NCBI GenBank assembly: GCA_942486035.1
Contig: CALNXK010000171.1
Location: 175,001 to 239,000 of the forward strand
Source of the DNA: Porites lobata
Taxonomy: Eukaryota > Cnidaria > Anthozoa > Scleractinia > Poritidae
Direction of reading: 5' to 3'
DNA length: 64,000 nucleotides
A program made the position numbers and the translations under genes. The number at the start of each line of letters is the position of its first letter. Positions within the stretch are counted from its first letter, which is position 1. Below the pieces are notes generated by a model that saw only the letters and a program-made list of their open reading frames with translations, was not told where the DNA came from and did no database searches. Below, piece by piece: positions 18,901 through 30,600 of the stretch.

Positions 18901-21663
18901 TGCTGATTGGAAAAAAGGTTAGTGAGGCACAAACACAATTTTCTTGTATTTTGCTCACAAATGTATTCTCAATTTAATGTTTATTTAACACTCCTGCTTT
19001 TCAGTTTGATCCATTAGAGGAAGAGAATATGAAAAAAATACTTGCTACAGAAAAAATGGCAGACAATATTGAGAAAAGGCTGACTGAACACCAAGAAGAA
19101 GTCAGCGGCATTGAAAAGGTAACAGTAATTTTGCTATCGACTTTACCTAATATGACAACGTAACAGAGAGATTTTTAAACAAACGGAGTTGGAAAAACAA
19201 CTTCAAACAACATCATATGTACTAAGGAACTTGGTGGGAAGAAGTATCCCCAGGGTGCAAAGAAAGTCATTTTTAAAGCTTGCCATTCGGGCAAGCTGAA
19301 GCTAGCATATACTAGCCCCCAAAACATTTTGATGAGCAGAACTGATTTCACAGTTCTTCTGTAATTTGAATTCCTCCAAAACCTCTAAGTTAAGAACAAA
19401 ATCCACTAGCCCCGGGCTATTGGACACTACTTTCTTTGCATGTTTGTCTCATTACAAGTGTATTATTCCCTGAACAGAACTTTTTTTGTACAATTTTTAC
19501 AGGGATATCTTCAGGCAGAATTGATACCTAAAGCTCTTGAGAAGCTGTCAAGGAAGCTCAAGGGAATTAATGAGGAATTCATGAAAACCCTTGAGAGCTT
19601 AGATGCATTAGTAAGTTGAAGACTGGATTTCTGTTTACACCAAAGACTGCCTTTTATTTCTATTTAAGCATGCACCCTAGCAATTTCTAATGTAGCTTTA
19701 CACGATCCTTTTAATGTTTTGGTCTTTAAGAGCCCCGGCCTTCACCACGAATTTCCAATTCCCTCTGTTAGGGGAGTTTAAAGATTTTCCCGGAACTACA
19801 AATCATGTTTTGTTTTTTTAATATCATTCAGATCATAGATGCCAGTTTACAACAAGCCAAGGGGAAAAAGAAATCTTTGATACAGAGAATTCAGGTAAGG
19901 AATAAAATTATATGGCCCTTTCATTCATGCTTGGAGACCCAGAGGAGACACTGTGTGGTTGAATTTGTAGTGCATTTCTCATGACCCAAATGACTACCCC
20001 GGGGCCCCGGGGATGTCCTTCAGTGTACAACTGCCCTACCCCATCACCAAACTACTCTCACACCACCTCAAAACACAGGTGTCTTCTGGATATTTTACAC
20101 GTGGTGTCAGATCCTGAGGGATTCAAAGAATTAGTTTTGTTTTCCTGAGAGTTCTGATGCTTCCCGAGACGAACAGTGTCTTTCCCGCCTTCTGTCACGC
20201 CACTTTCCACCATGCTTTGATCATGTGCTGTAATGTATCCCGAGAGGGGTACATTGCTTAATGTATCACAATTGGGATACATTTGATTTTAGTCAAGGCC
20301 ATGTGACCAAGAATCAGCCAATGTCTGTCCTTGTTTAGTTGAGTGAAAGTCTAGGAAAATAACAAACTTTCTTCTCTGCTATGTCACTGCGTTCTGCCGC
20401 AGAGAAAACGTTTAAGTTCTAATCAGCAGAAAGGCAACAACACGTTGAAATAGGAAGGACACGACCAGTTGTGTTTATTGGGGACGAGAAAAAGCTAACG
20501 TACAAGAAATAAAGTAGTGGCGGAGAAAAACGAATTACATCACTGTAAACTACGAGACTAAACGTAAACAGCATACTAGAAAAATTAAGCTCGGCAAGGT
20601 GCGAGCGGTAAAACTGGCTGTGTCGAGTGACTAACGCGAGAGGCGACAAGGCTTAAATACCGAGATGTGACATAAAATCCCTAGAGGATCAAACTGCGGC
20701 CATAAATGCAAATTCCGAACATAAACACATTTACACTTTGATAGGGTGGAACTTGACTAAGGGGTGTTTGCATGAGGAAGCTCTTTCTGCGCAAGCTGTA
20801 TACCGAAATGACCACTTGCCACATTATGTTTACGTGCATTCTCCTTGTCCCATGTCAAATGTGATGACACCGTCTTGGGTTAACGATAGTTATACAGTGT
20901 CATGCGTTTCAAATTTCAATCTATCAGTTCTTTGTTTACCTTATACTGTGAAGTTCCGAAAGTAACGACCCTCATCCCTTTCGGATTTGGCACCCTCGTG
21001 CTATTACCACTTTTGGAAGCTCACTACTTTTGGGGGGTCGTTACTTTAGGATGGCCAAAACCTGAACTCCACATGGGCACTTGAAAAAATAAAATCACAA
21101 AAACTGTGAAAGGAGTGCTTTTTGAACAAAGGTAATGTATATCCTGTACTTTAAGGGTTATGAATAAACTTCGGATCAGTGTGGCATTTAATTTGTTCAG
21201 GATGTCTATCATATCCAATTTTTTTTGCAAAAAGGGAAATTAGGTTTGATGTCTCTTCTTTCAGAGGGTCGTTATTTTCGGGGGGTGGGGATCACTACTT
21301 TTGGGATTTTCTAACACCTGTGACATTTTATCGCTACTTTTGAGGGGTCATTACTTTCGGAACTTTATGGTAATGCTGCAAAGTTCTGCACTACAATGAT
21401 TTTTTTGGCTCCAGTACAAAAACTGAGAAGAACTCAAGCCAGAATGGCTTTTTCCAGCGTTCCTTTTTATGGTGGTGTCAGGGAACCAGAATGAACTCAC
21501 TGCATTACAAAATTTTCCCTGGTGTCATTTAAGCACCCCCTTAGATCAGAAAACCTTTTTGTGATAATATCTCTTAACAGCCAGTCTTCCTTTTTTGCAG
21601 GTTTTGCTTGACAAGACTGATGAAACATCAAGTAAAATTGAATCTCTTAGAGACACGTGTTAA
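15960..21663 (+). CDS. BAG1: BAG family molecular chaperone regulator 1
   Basis: BAG1 is a cytosolic/nuclear co-chaperone: its BAG domain binds the Hsp70 ATPase domain and promotes nucleotide release, and its ubiquitin-like domain links to the proteasome. Seven coding exons join in phase: 15960-15999, 16087-16212, 18835-18917, 19005-19118, 19503-19610, 19832-19894 and 21601-21663, giving 198 residues. The N-terminal part, about residues 6-80, is a ubiquitin-like fold (LTLVHGSRKYPVELLIKEDG, then PRGSQRLIFKGQSL, then RGSKVMLIGKK). The C-terminal half is the helical BAG domain (EKRLTEHQEEVSGIEKGYLQ, LEKLSRKLKGINEEFMKTLE, QQAKGKKKSLIQRIQVLLDK). The length fits the short animal form, with no long N-terminal extension. 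The second intron carries a 1.44-kb minisatellite. A possible distal poly(A) signal AATAAA is at 22318-22323. Confidence 0.95.
16376..17817. repeat. 39-bp minisatellite, about 37 copies, BAG1 intron 2
   Basis: The unit is CACATATCACTAGGGATATG, then TGTTTCCCAGGTGGGGGAA. Copies vary by a few bases, with two short irregular stretches near 17065-17090 and 17740-17760. Each unit contains CACATATC and GATATGTG, which can form a hairpin across ACTAGG, and CCCAGGTGGG, a second near-palindrome. Because 39 is a multiple of three, long open frames arise on both strands (for example GGGTHITRDMCFP repeated on the plus strand). These are a by-product, not evidence of a gene. Confidence 0.95.
18262..18663. 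mobile_element. MITE, AAAGGGGCTGTGTC family, copy 1
   Basis: It begins CTTAAAGGGGCTGTGTCGCG and ends TTTTGTGACACAGCTCCTTT AAG. It is in BAG1 intron 2, 170 bp before exon 3. A second copy is at 58835-59340. Confidence 0.8.
20946..21368. mobile_element. MITE, AAGTTCCGAAAGTAACGACC ends
   Basis: The left end is AAGTTCCGAAAGTAACGACC and the right end is GGTCATTACTTTCGGAACTT. Internal copies of ACTACTTTTGGGGGGTCGTT and related motifs repeat in both orientations. It lies in the last BAG1 intron. Confidence 0.85.
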
Positions 21664-23374
21664 ATATTATGAAAAACTGTTGCTCATCACAAATTTATTT
21701 ATTAGAAAAAAAGCTGTATTATTCAGAGAGGTGGAACCATTTTCACTTTAATGAATATCTTTTAGTCAAAAATTTTGTCACCTCTTTTTTTTCTCATGGG
21801 ATATCCACAATGGGTTCTCTCAATGTGAAGATCCAAGTTGTTCATGAAGATGTACAAAATATAGATTATGTATAGCAAGGATTGTGTTATTATATACTAA
21901 ACAATATATTTTTTAATTATTTGATGAGGTTTTTGTGATATCCAGATAATCAAGGTTGAGGTGAGTGTTATCAGCCGAGCCGAAGGCCATTTCTGATAAC
22001 ACTTACGGAGACCTCGATTATTTAGGGTATCACAAAAACTCAATCTACTATACATCATTTTGAAGAACATAACAACAAACACACCATCACATGAAACCTT
22101 AATCGATATTGTTACAGGAAATCATGCATTGCGCACGCTTAACCTACAGATTAGTCTGCTATCTGCTAGCAGATAACTAACTAATCTGTAGGTTGCGCTG
22201 ATTTCCAAAATTAGCTGTAGGCTCTTAGCCAGTGACAAGACAGATAGTGAGTACAAGGTATAATAACATGTGTTATATTACTTCCAGTTGTCTTGGGTAT
22301 CTCTGATACTTCAGGATAATAAAGTTATGAATACTCCTTAAACAGCCTATTTTCATTGATGTTTTAACAATATGGTGTGGACAGTGACACTTTGCAAGTG
22401 GTTTTGCTTCTTAGTATCAGGAAGAGAATTTTTTGGTACGTTAATAGTAAAACATTTGCTGAGACATTGTGATCGTGTTGTGTTTTCTCAAATTGGCCCT
22501 TGCCTGTTCATGTCATTTTCCACACCTTTTTCAGACCTGGCCTCTAAAATCCATACCCTCTTTCAGACCTGTAGGTGGTCACAAAATGCAACATTACTTG
22601 TTTACATAAAACAGAAATTATGTCATCATTGCAAAAAAAAAGATTTCTTAAAATCCATCCATCATTTTCGAATTTGCATGTTGCAATTTCTTTCTTACTC
22701 ATTTGGAACTAAAACGACAAACACATGGATACACAATCGTAGTTCCCTGGTAAATCATACCCAATTCAAGACCAAAATGGGCAAAATCTATACCCGTTTT
22801 CGGACCAAAACGGTGCAAAAACCCTACCCTTTGGGTGGCACATACCTATACATTACATACATACATATATGGCTTATATAAGGGATTCCCCGCCCCACCC
22901 CTCCCTCGGGAGTCAAACCTTACTTTGCAGACACCCACTTAATACGAACACCAAAATCATTGCAATGAAAAGATTTCTTAAAATCCATTTAGAATTTGCA
23001 TAGTACACTTTCTTTTTTGTTTATTTGGAATTGAAACGACAAACACATTGATACACAATCGTAGTTCTCTCGTAAATCATACCCGAGTCCAGACCAAAAT
23101 AGGCAAAATCTATACCCGTTTTCAGACCAAAGCGGTACAAAAACCCTACCCTTTGGGGTGGAACATACACGTATGGCTTATATAAGTGAGTACCCCCACC
23201 CCCCGCCCGCCAGAGTCAAAACCCCACTTTACAGACACCTGCTTAGTACTGACACCTTGTCATTACAGACATTCTAGCATTCTGCAAGAACCCCGTGACA
23301 GTGACTGTAATTTTGTCGGTGTTAAGATTGGTTAGCCTGTGCAACTGTCAGTCCCTGGAAACGACATAAACAAG
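21664..23374. other. Intergenic BAG1 to HOATZ-like, repeat-rich
   Basis: It holds the BAG1 3' UTR, a palindromic element at 21927-22047, a short palindrome at 22141-22194 (arms AACCTACAGATTAGT), and a diverged tandem dimer: 22638-22905 resembles 22968-23215 (shared ACACAATCGTAGTT and CAAAATCTATACCCGTTTTC). No additional gene was recognised. Confidence 0.6.
21927..22047. mobile_element. Palindromic MITE, GATGAGGTTTTTGTGATATC type
   Basis: The left end GATGAGGTTTTTGTGATATC is mirrored by GGGTATCACAAAAACTCAATC, with an inner inverted pair around GCCGAAGGC. A related element is at 25973-26113. Confidence 0.75.
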
Positions 23375-26300
23375 ATGGCGAACGAAGTAACATTTTCGGG
23401 CAGCTCAGCTGAAACTATTGAGCTTGCCAAGTCTTTTTGGCAGTCAATAGAACCTCCTCCAGCGCCAAAGTCTACATTATTTGTCAGTGGATTAAATCAT
23501 CGATTGCCAACAGCGCCTGCAGTTCATAACGGTTCGTAAATTTAAGCGTAAACTTTTAATAGCGTTCGAATCGCTGTAGCTGACAGCAGTTTACCTGTGT
23601 TTACATGCATGTTTTGATGGAACCGTTCTGATAGAAATTCGTTGTTTTCCTTCAGAAAATATTTTACTTGTAAATAATGCCACTGGGACTAAATTAGAGT
23701 CGACAGAAGAAGAAACTAATCCAAGTAAGTTGTTTGTAGAAATAGGAACATCCTTTGTACTTTTGTCACTTCTCTCAGAGTACTTGTAAGCTCACCTTCC
23801 GATCAAATTAGTCGTTCTGTAGTCAATGATGGAAATTTTTTAGGACTTCAGAGACATCTAGAAGATGCGAAAGAAAGGAAAGAGAGAGAGGAGGCAGAAT
23901 ACATACAGAAATTGGTCAGTTAAATGGTTAAATGATATGAACAGCTCTGAAATTGATAAACTTGTTGTTGAAATGTTTAGCAAAATACTAGGCTGATTTA
24001 GCAACAGAACGGTGAGGACTAAAGTCGACTTCCGGTGCCCAATTTGCTGCTGTGCAATTGGTCAAGCCAGTTGTTTGATTTGCACACGCCGTCGTCAACT
24101 GACGTTCCCGTTCTGTTGCTAAATCAGCCCAATCATTATGCTGGGAGATGGAGACAATTTCTGTGAGTAAGCTTTCCAGGGTGCTCTGGCGGCAGGGCGA
24201 GAAAGGGAAGTCAAGCTTGCAACTATGTCTCTGGAATTTGAATATTTCCACCTCCAATTCCCCTGAGGCTTCCTGTCGACTGAGCTGTCAAATTTCCGAC
24301 AATGTACTGAAACAAGCGCAAAAGTACACAAACTTTAAAAAAAAAGGGGCTAAAGTAATGACATCGTTACTAATGTCATCTCCGCCTATCAGTATTTCGC
24401 ATCAGGTATTCATCGATGCAGATATGCAAATTCCAGAGATGTAGCTGCAAGCTCTCCTTCCTTTTCCTGCCCCGCCGCCAGGGCACCCCAGAGAGCTTGC
24501 TCGCAGGCGAGGTTCAATATGCAGGTAGAGGGGTTGATCGAGGCAAATAAAGGTGTTAGGATTGTTACAATATGCGTTAGTTTGTTCGGTTTTGAATTAA
24601 TTGATTTGAAAGTTTGCCAAGTACTATTGCATGGCACATGTACTTAAGGTTTGATTGAGTCTCATTAAAACGCATTTTAACCTACACGAGATCGCGTGCA
24701 CAGTTCATTGAACTTACATCAAGGATTACAGCTAGGGTATGAGTTACAGGATGTTTATATGCCACACCTGCCAAAAAACGTACTTAACTTGATGTATTTA
24801 GCACAGAAGTACTTATGAGGACACTGTATTATGATCTCTTTCTGTCCCCTGACTCAAATATCCAGAGGTCTGTTCTAGAAATACCTAAGGTGAATAAAGC
24901 ATGCTCACAGTTTGAAAAAGCTCCCAAGAAAAGAATAACCTCAGCTGGAACCCAGTATATTCTTTCTGGAGAATAGAGCCCAAACTAATTTGCAGGGTGT
25001 CCTGCCACTGAGCTTTCTGCCTATAATTGAGATGTCTTCTCAATAAAGGTTGTTTTATTACTATTGTGCTGGGTCAGATGGAGAGAAGCAGAGGTTTTCC
25101 CTTTCTTTGTAACTTGTGATAAAAATTTCTTTACAAGACAGCTGGTTTCCAAGAAAAGATGTGATGGGCTGTCCTACAATAATCTAGTCTGTGGGGAGCA
25201 GATGCTTTTTTCAGCTCTCGTTTCACCCACTGAGAAAGTACAGGTGAAACAACAGCCAAAAAAAGTGTCTGCTCCCCGCAGGCTTGTGATAACTCATGTA
25301 ACCCGGATCAGCTTAATAAAATGATGTTTCGTTTTCCTCTTTTTTTTCTTTCTCTAACTTTCAGACATCACATAGGGAAGAAGTGCAACAAACATTAGCC
25401 CAAAGGAAAGCTGAGAGATTAAAAGTAAGGTGTAATACGGCTTAGTTAGAGATCTGACAGCAGTTACTCAAAAGGTTGAAACTACTACCCACTGGATACA
25501 TCACTATCTAGTTGATAAGTATAAATTTAATTATAGATATCCTCGGGATACTATAGTGATTTGGATTTGTCTGCTGGGTGGCGGTAGTCGTTTATATTCA
25601 GTATTGAATTTTGTACTTACAAGGTAAAATAAATAAATAAATAAATGAGCTATACTTCAACCTCCTTCCCAAGGTCCTCTCCTTGGGGACGAGTTGGAAA
25701 GGCCTACTACAGTAAATGAAATTCTTGTGTGTTTGAACCCCCCCCGCTTCTTCACTCTCCCTCGGTTTTTCAAAAAGTTTGTTGTGTTTATTTTCACTGG
25801 TAATTTAATGTAGAAGTCGATTTCATATGATACATATGTTCTCTTCGTAGAAGGAAGAAATTTCACATCGCCGACAAAGAGATGACTTCCTTGACATGTA
25901 AGTAAAACTGATAGAGAAAGACTGTGATTTAAACATTTATATATCCATTCCTAAATTAATAAACAATTATTGGATGAGGTTGAGCATGATATCATTAATT
26001 ATCAAAACCGAGGTCTGTGTTATCTGCTGAAGCCGAAGGCTGAGGCAGATAATACAGACACGAGGTTTTGATAATAATTTTTCATGATATCATGCGAAAA
26101 CCGAATTCAATAATTGTTTTATTATACATTTTTTAAACAATAGGCAAAAGAAGACATTCAGCCATTCTGTTTCTGAGGAGAACACTCCAAGGGGCTTGGT
26201 AACCAGGCAGACATTGAACTTGACATGATAAATGCAATATCTGCAGCAGATATTGCATTTATCATGTCAAGTTCACAAGCTATTGTGAATTGATTGAATG

Positions 26301-26521
26301 TTCTCGACCAATCCGATTTTTCATAGTGAGTCTGATGTTTAATAATAATATGTAATAAATAAATGACAGTGATAATATCATTGGGTGCACTCTTGTTTAT
26401 CTTTAATTTCTTTCTTGTTTAATTTTAAAGGGAATCCAGTGAAGAGGATGAAGAAGCTGCAGAAGCAATGGCAGAACTTGACAGATTTGATGAAATTCTT
26501 AAACAAAAAGAAGCTTTCTAA
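23375..26521 (+). CDS. HOATZ-like cilium/flagellum-associated protein
   Basis: Six coding exons (23375-23531, 23656-23724, 23844-23914, 25365-25424, 25851-25897, 26431-26521) join in phase to give 164 residues. The N-terminus, with FSGSSAETIELAKSFWQSI and LPTAP, matches what I recall of the HOATZ (C11orf88) family; vertebrate HOATZ is needed for motile cilia and sperm flagella. The middle, residues about 77-130, is a charged helix likely to form a coiled coil (KERKEREEAEYIQKL, EEVQQTLAQRKAERLKKEE). The C-terminus is acidic (ESSEEDEEAAEAMAELDRFD). The ATG at 23375 sits in CAAGATGGCG, a good initiation context. A poly(A) signal AATAAA is at 26620-26625. The exon structure is firm; the family name rests on the N-terminal motif. 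Confidence 0.8.
23991..24129. mobile_element. MITE, GGCTGATTTAGCAACAGAAC ends, copy 1
   Basis: The ends are GGCTGATTTAGCAACAGAAC and its complement GTTCTGTTGCTAAATCAGCC. A second copy with the same interior motif ACTTCCGGTGCCCAATTTG lies at 36711-36852. This one is in HOATZ-like intron 3. Confidence 0.9.
24165..24510. mobile_element. MITE with long inverted ends (GGGTGCTCTGGCGGCAGGGC)
   Basis: The left arm, GAGTAAGCTTTCCAGGGTGC, with CTCTGGCGGCAGGGCG and CTCTGGAATTTG, is matched inversely by the right arm, CAAATTCCAGAG then CCGCCGCCAGGGCACC and GAGAGCTTGCTCGC. The arms are roughly 95 bp. It lies just after the MITE at 23991-24129. Confidence 0.8.
25973..26113. mobile_element. Palindromic MITE related to 21927-22047
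   Basis: GGATGAGGTTGAGCATGATATC pairs loosely with CATGATATCATGCGAAAACC, and the inner arms TTATCAAAACCGAGGTCTGT and its mirror surround GCCGAAGGC. It is in the last HOATZ-like intron. Confidence 0.7.
26215..26275. repeat. Perfect palindrome, 30-bp arms
   Basis: TGAACTTGACATGATAAATG and the rest of the arm is mirrored exactly around one central base at 26245. It lies 155 bp before the last HOATZ-like exon and would form a very stable hairpin in single-stranded form. Confidence 0.95.
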
Positions 26522-27693
26522 GTCATAGTATTTATTTTCCTTTCAGGACACTGTGTAATACCTGCATATTGTCCCTCTACTAGATTTTATTTAACTGTGC
26601 AAACTAAGTTTTGTATATTAATAAAAACTAAAAAGTTTTTTGTTTTATGGATTTTAATAAAAAAAAATTGAAAGTTAAAATTATTCTGTCTTTTTAGACA
26701 GAAGAAAAACAGATGTTAACACAGTTTATTATAGCGAATAATCCAAGAATGGTCCACGGTTCCAACTCGGACCTTTTATCGATTACGGTTGGAAACAAAA
26801 AATACAAATTACTAAGGAATACAAAAATTGAAACGACGAAAATTACAGGAAACGGAAAGAAATAAGCGAAAAATTACAAACGTTATTGACTAGAAATTAT
26901 TCTGTCTTATCCTGGACGGGCAATGATGTTGCCGTGAACGCTAGACAGAATAAAGAAACTTACAAAAATCTAAGAGATGAGAAACACAGAATATGAATAG
27001 CGATAACTGAAAAGAACGTGAAAGGAATGTGCAACTATACAAAGAACTAAACGCTAAACATATTGTAGACAGTAGAAAAAACACCAATGCAGAAATTTGT
27101 TAGGACGTATTTTGTTGGTCACACATATCCCAAAGAGTCCGGTGGCCTGTTAGTATTTTGTGGATTTAAAACATGTAAAATATGCGTTATCAAAACTTCT
27201 TCATGACTTGAAGAATGGAGTAAAAGATGAAGTAACTTGTGGATTAACATGTAGCTACATGTAAAACACACTTTTAAACTTCTGTGCGACTTGGAAAAAA
27301 AAGAAAAAGATGAAAACATCAAAAGCAACAGAGGGAGCACCTGTAAGTAGGGTGGCCTAAAATTCCATTTTTTGTTTTTGTTTTTTTGTTTTTTTCTCTT
27401 CGTGTTTTCCTTATTTTAATTTGACATTTTCCCCTTTCACTTCCCTTCCTGCCGGAAACACCTTTTCCCGCCATTTTTCCTTTTTTACTGTTGTCATGGT
27501 AGCATCACATTAGTCACGTGATGTGAGTCGGCCATGACAGTCTTCTCAAAACATACATCAACACGCTTTCGAAACGAGGAGCTAATGAAAGAAGTGCCTT
27601 GCTTTTCCGTTTATGGTTGTGTAGTATTATTTAGAAGCTAAAGATTTCTTTTGGATTCTTTTTTTGTTGGTTGGGATGACCTTAAGTTCAAGG
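26522..27693. other. Intergenic HOATZ-like to ZBBX-like
   Basis: Apart from the HOATZ-like 3' end and the ZBBX-like 5' region, no gene or clear repeat is recognised. A CACGTG-containing stretch (CACATTAGTCACGTGATGTG) is at 27507-27526, upstream of ZBBX; its regulatory meaning is unknown. Confidence 0.4.
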
Positions 27694-30600
27694 ATGTCTT
27701 ACGAAGCCTCGTACATAAAGGCTAGGAAAAAGTAAGTGGTCTACTAAAGCTGCATAAATCGCTTTCTCAATTTTCTTTAATCCAGTGATTCAATTTAAAT
27801 GATTTCGACCAGCCCATTGCAACATCGAAAATGAGGATCTTTGAACTTCAAACTTTTTTGCTCTGGACTTGATTTAAGCTCACGTACACTCTCATAAAAT
27901 ACAATCTTACTTTTATTTCGATTTTTAGGTTTTAAAATATGATCAGTTCGATGTATGATTGCTTAACCCTACGTGTACATAAAAAAATTACAAATCTTTT
28001 CATTGTTTTCTTTTTTCTTCTGCTTCTTTTCTACAAGTGTTTCCTTATTTCTCCGCTATTTCTCGATATAACCGTTTTTGAAGGTCCACTTGATTGAAAC
28101 TCGAGTTTCTTGTGGTTGGGATTTGACTTGAAAGCACCTTTTTGTTTAAACACATTTCAAGAATCTTTTCAATAAAGTCTATTTAATTTTAAAGTGTATA
28201 GTATTTCTTGGTTTATTTGCCGAAGAAATATAATGTCTTTAGATTTAGTATAGATATGAATTTAACAGTATCCATGCAATCTAACATAATTTGTTGACAA
28301 GGAAACGTACATTGTTGAATAATTACAGGAAAATATGGATTAAATTTTGAAATCCAGAATTTGAATCTGCAATCGAAGGCACAATCTGAAAAACAGATTC
28401 CAACGCTGAGAAATGTGTCTTTTTTTGGGAAATCTGAGAAAGGATTTGAAAAAAAACTGTTTACAAGCACAGTGTTCTCACAAGTGCACACACATTATCA
28501 GCAGAAAAAAAGAACACTGTTTCATGAGAACAGTTTTGTAAATCCTTTTTTGCATTCCAATCAAATGACAAAGAAGGAAAGCAATATTACACAATCCATC
28601 TTGAGGACTGAATTCTCAGAGGTAAAAACCCTTTTCAGATTTAGCATTTTGATTGCAAAATCCAACACCCTGGGTACCAGAGTTTTTTCTTGCATGCAGC
28701 GGGAATTTTCAGTGTTAGCCGAAGACCAACACATCTTCGGCCGTGGTAGAAAAGTCTCAGGCACCCAGGGCAAAAATCCAAAATCTGGATTTCAAAATCT
28801 AAATCCAGATTTTGATGTGATGTTGTTGTTGCTGTCGCCATCGTGACTAATATTTTTTCCTCAACACAGGGCTGTGAGACAGCTTAAAAGCAACACTGCT
28901 CAGCAACTGGAGGTTGAAACAAAGAAGATGGAGGAGAGGATTCGTGCATTGAAAGAACAAATGTTCAAAGAGAAAGAAGAACGAGAGTAAGTGTCAAATT
29001 GTTAGAATCTATAACATCATAGTCTTCAAAGAATGTCCCTGTTCGCTGGGTGTAACAGAGGGACATGCTTGAAGACAAGACTTTTTTTTGTTCTGCTGCC
29101 CTGAAGCGGGTTTATGATTTAGAAACAAGCTCCTAATTTTAAGGGAATAGCGGAGTGTATGATGAGCAGAAGGTGATGCTGGGTTTAAAACCTCACCAAG
29201 CCACAATCCTAGTTCAAGATCGTGCTAGCTGAGATGAAAATCTGGGTTCAGTTCAAATGAATGTGTCTTTTGGGGGGTGACAGGGCTTGAAGAAAGTCCG
29301 TCTGGTAGTTTGGGACGAGTAGCTTTCTCTTGCTGGGCAATTAACTTTAAACCCTTTAAGTCCAAAGAGTCACAGTGGTCAGCATCGAATTTCTCCTTGT
29401 AGTATCTATGCTTTTAATACAGCTGAGTGGTCATGAGAATTACAGACATGATCACACAAGATGAATTTGCTTGATCTTTTATCAATTTCTCTCCACTACT
29501 TCTGTAGGAAATGAATGGGGGCAACAATGAGAATTCAAGTTTTGATCTTGGGGTTTAAAGAGTTAAAACTTACTTGCCAAATGGGCAGAAAAATGAGGGA
29601 CTACAGGGTCCGTATCCCTTCCAAATCAATTAAGCGCATCCAATCGGCTTCCTTCCCTCATTGAGCTGCAAGTTATCCTCAGATACTAATTTTCTTGACA
29701 GTTGTTTTCGGCGTGAAGAACTTGATAGTGTAGGCAAATTCATTAACTTAGACAAGCAAGAATGGCCTTGGGTGAGCAAAATGTCCTGGACATGCTGGAA
29801 TATTTCTTCAAGCCCTGGATGACGTTAGTTCATTGTCCTTGTCTCCTTCCTCCTTTCTTATCAAATTTAAAGGGGACGATTAAGAACCTTCATAAGTACA
29901 TTCAATACCATCGGTGTGGTGGTATCTTCTCGTGCTTTTTTGTTGTTGTTGTTGAGAAGGGATGGTTTTAGACAACCAATAATAATAATTTTATTACTTA
30001 TAACACACAAATTTGCTTGTGTATATGATCAAATGTCAAGTTTCTCTACCGTATCTAGCAAGGGTATTAAAATGAAATAAGATTTGGGTGGGAAAGCCCT
30101 ATTTCCAGGGAGTGAAGGCTTCTTATTTGACCAGAGTAACAAATCATTTTTTCAGTGTTTACATTAATTTGTTAACAGGAAGCTAGGTGGAACAAGGTGG
30201 GTGTCAGGAAAATCCGGTCCCCTCAACAACCATGTACAAGATGTACTCAAGAAAAAGAACCAAAAAACTGATAAAGTGAGTGCAATGTTTTGCCTTTCAC
30301 CTAATTATTATTTGCTTTTATTTAATATAGAGAGACTGCAAAACAGTCAATATTTTTGCGTATTCAAGTACTCGTGAACAGTCAAACAAAAGCCCTGGAG
30401 CGAGGCTGAAAACAGAGACGAAGACTGAGGAGTGATGCTACAGACATAGTATCTTATATACAAAATGCATTTTTTAAGTTCAAGTTATAATAAGGATGTG
30501 TTGTGTAGTTACATGTAAGTGCTTCTTGGTTTTTGCAGCCTCAGAGGAGAATTAAAGTCCTTGGAGATGAACCCTTAGGTGAGTATTAAACAAAGACAGA

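Noticed and set aside
22372..22881. 169-codon plus-strand frame
   Set aside because: It runs through a diverged tandem repeat and low-complexity sequence. No homology is recognised and the second repeat unit does not keep the frame.
28361..28846. 161-codon plus-strand frame
   Set aside because: It coincides with a MITE having inverted ends; not joined to ZBBX exons by phase or splice sites.
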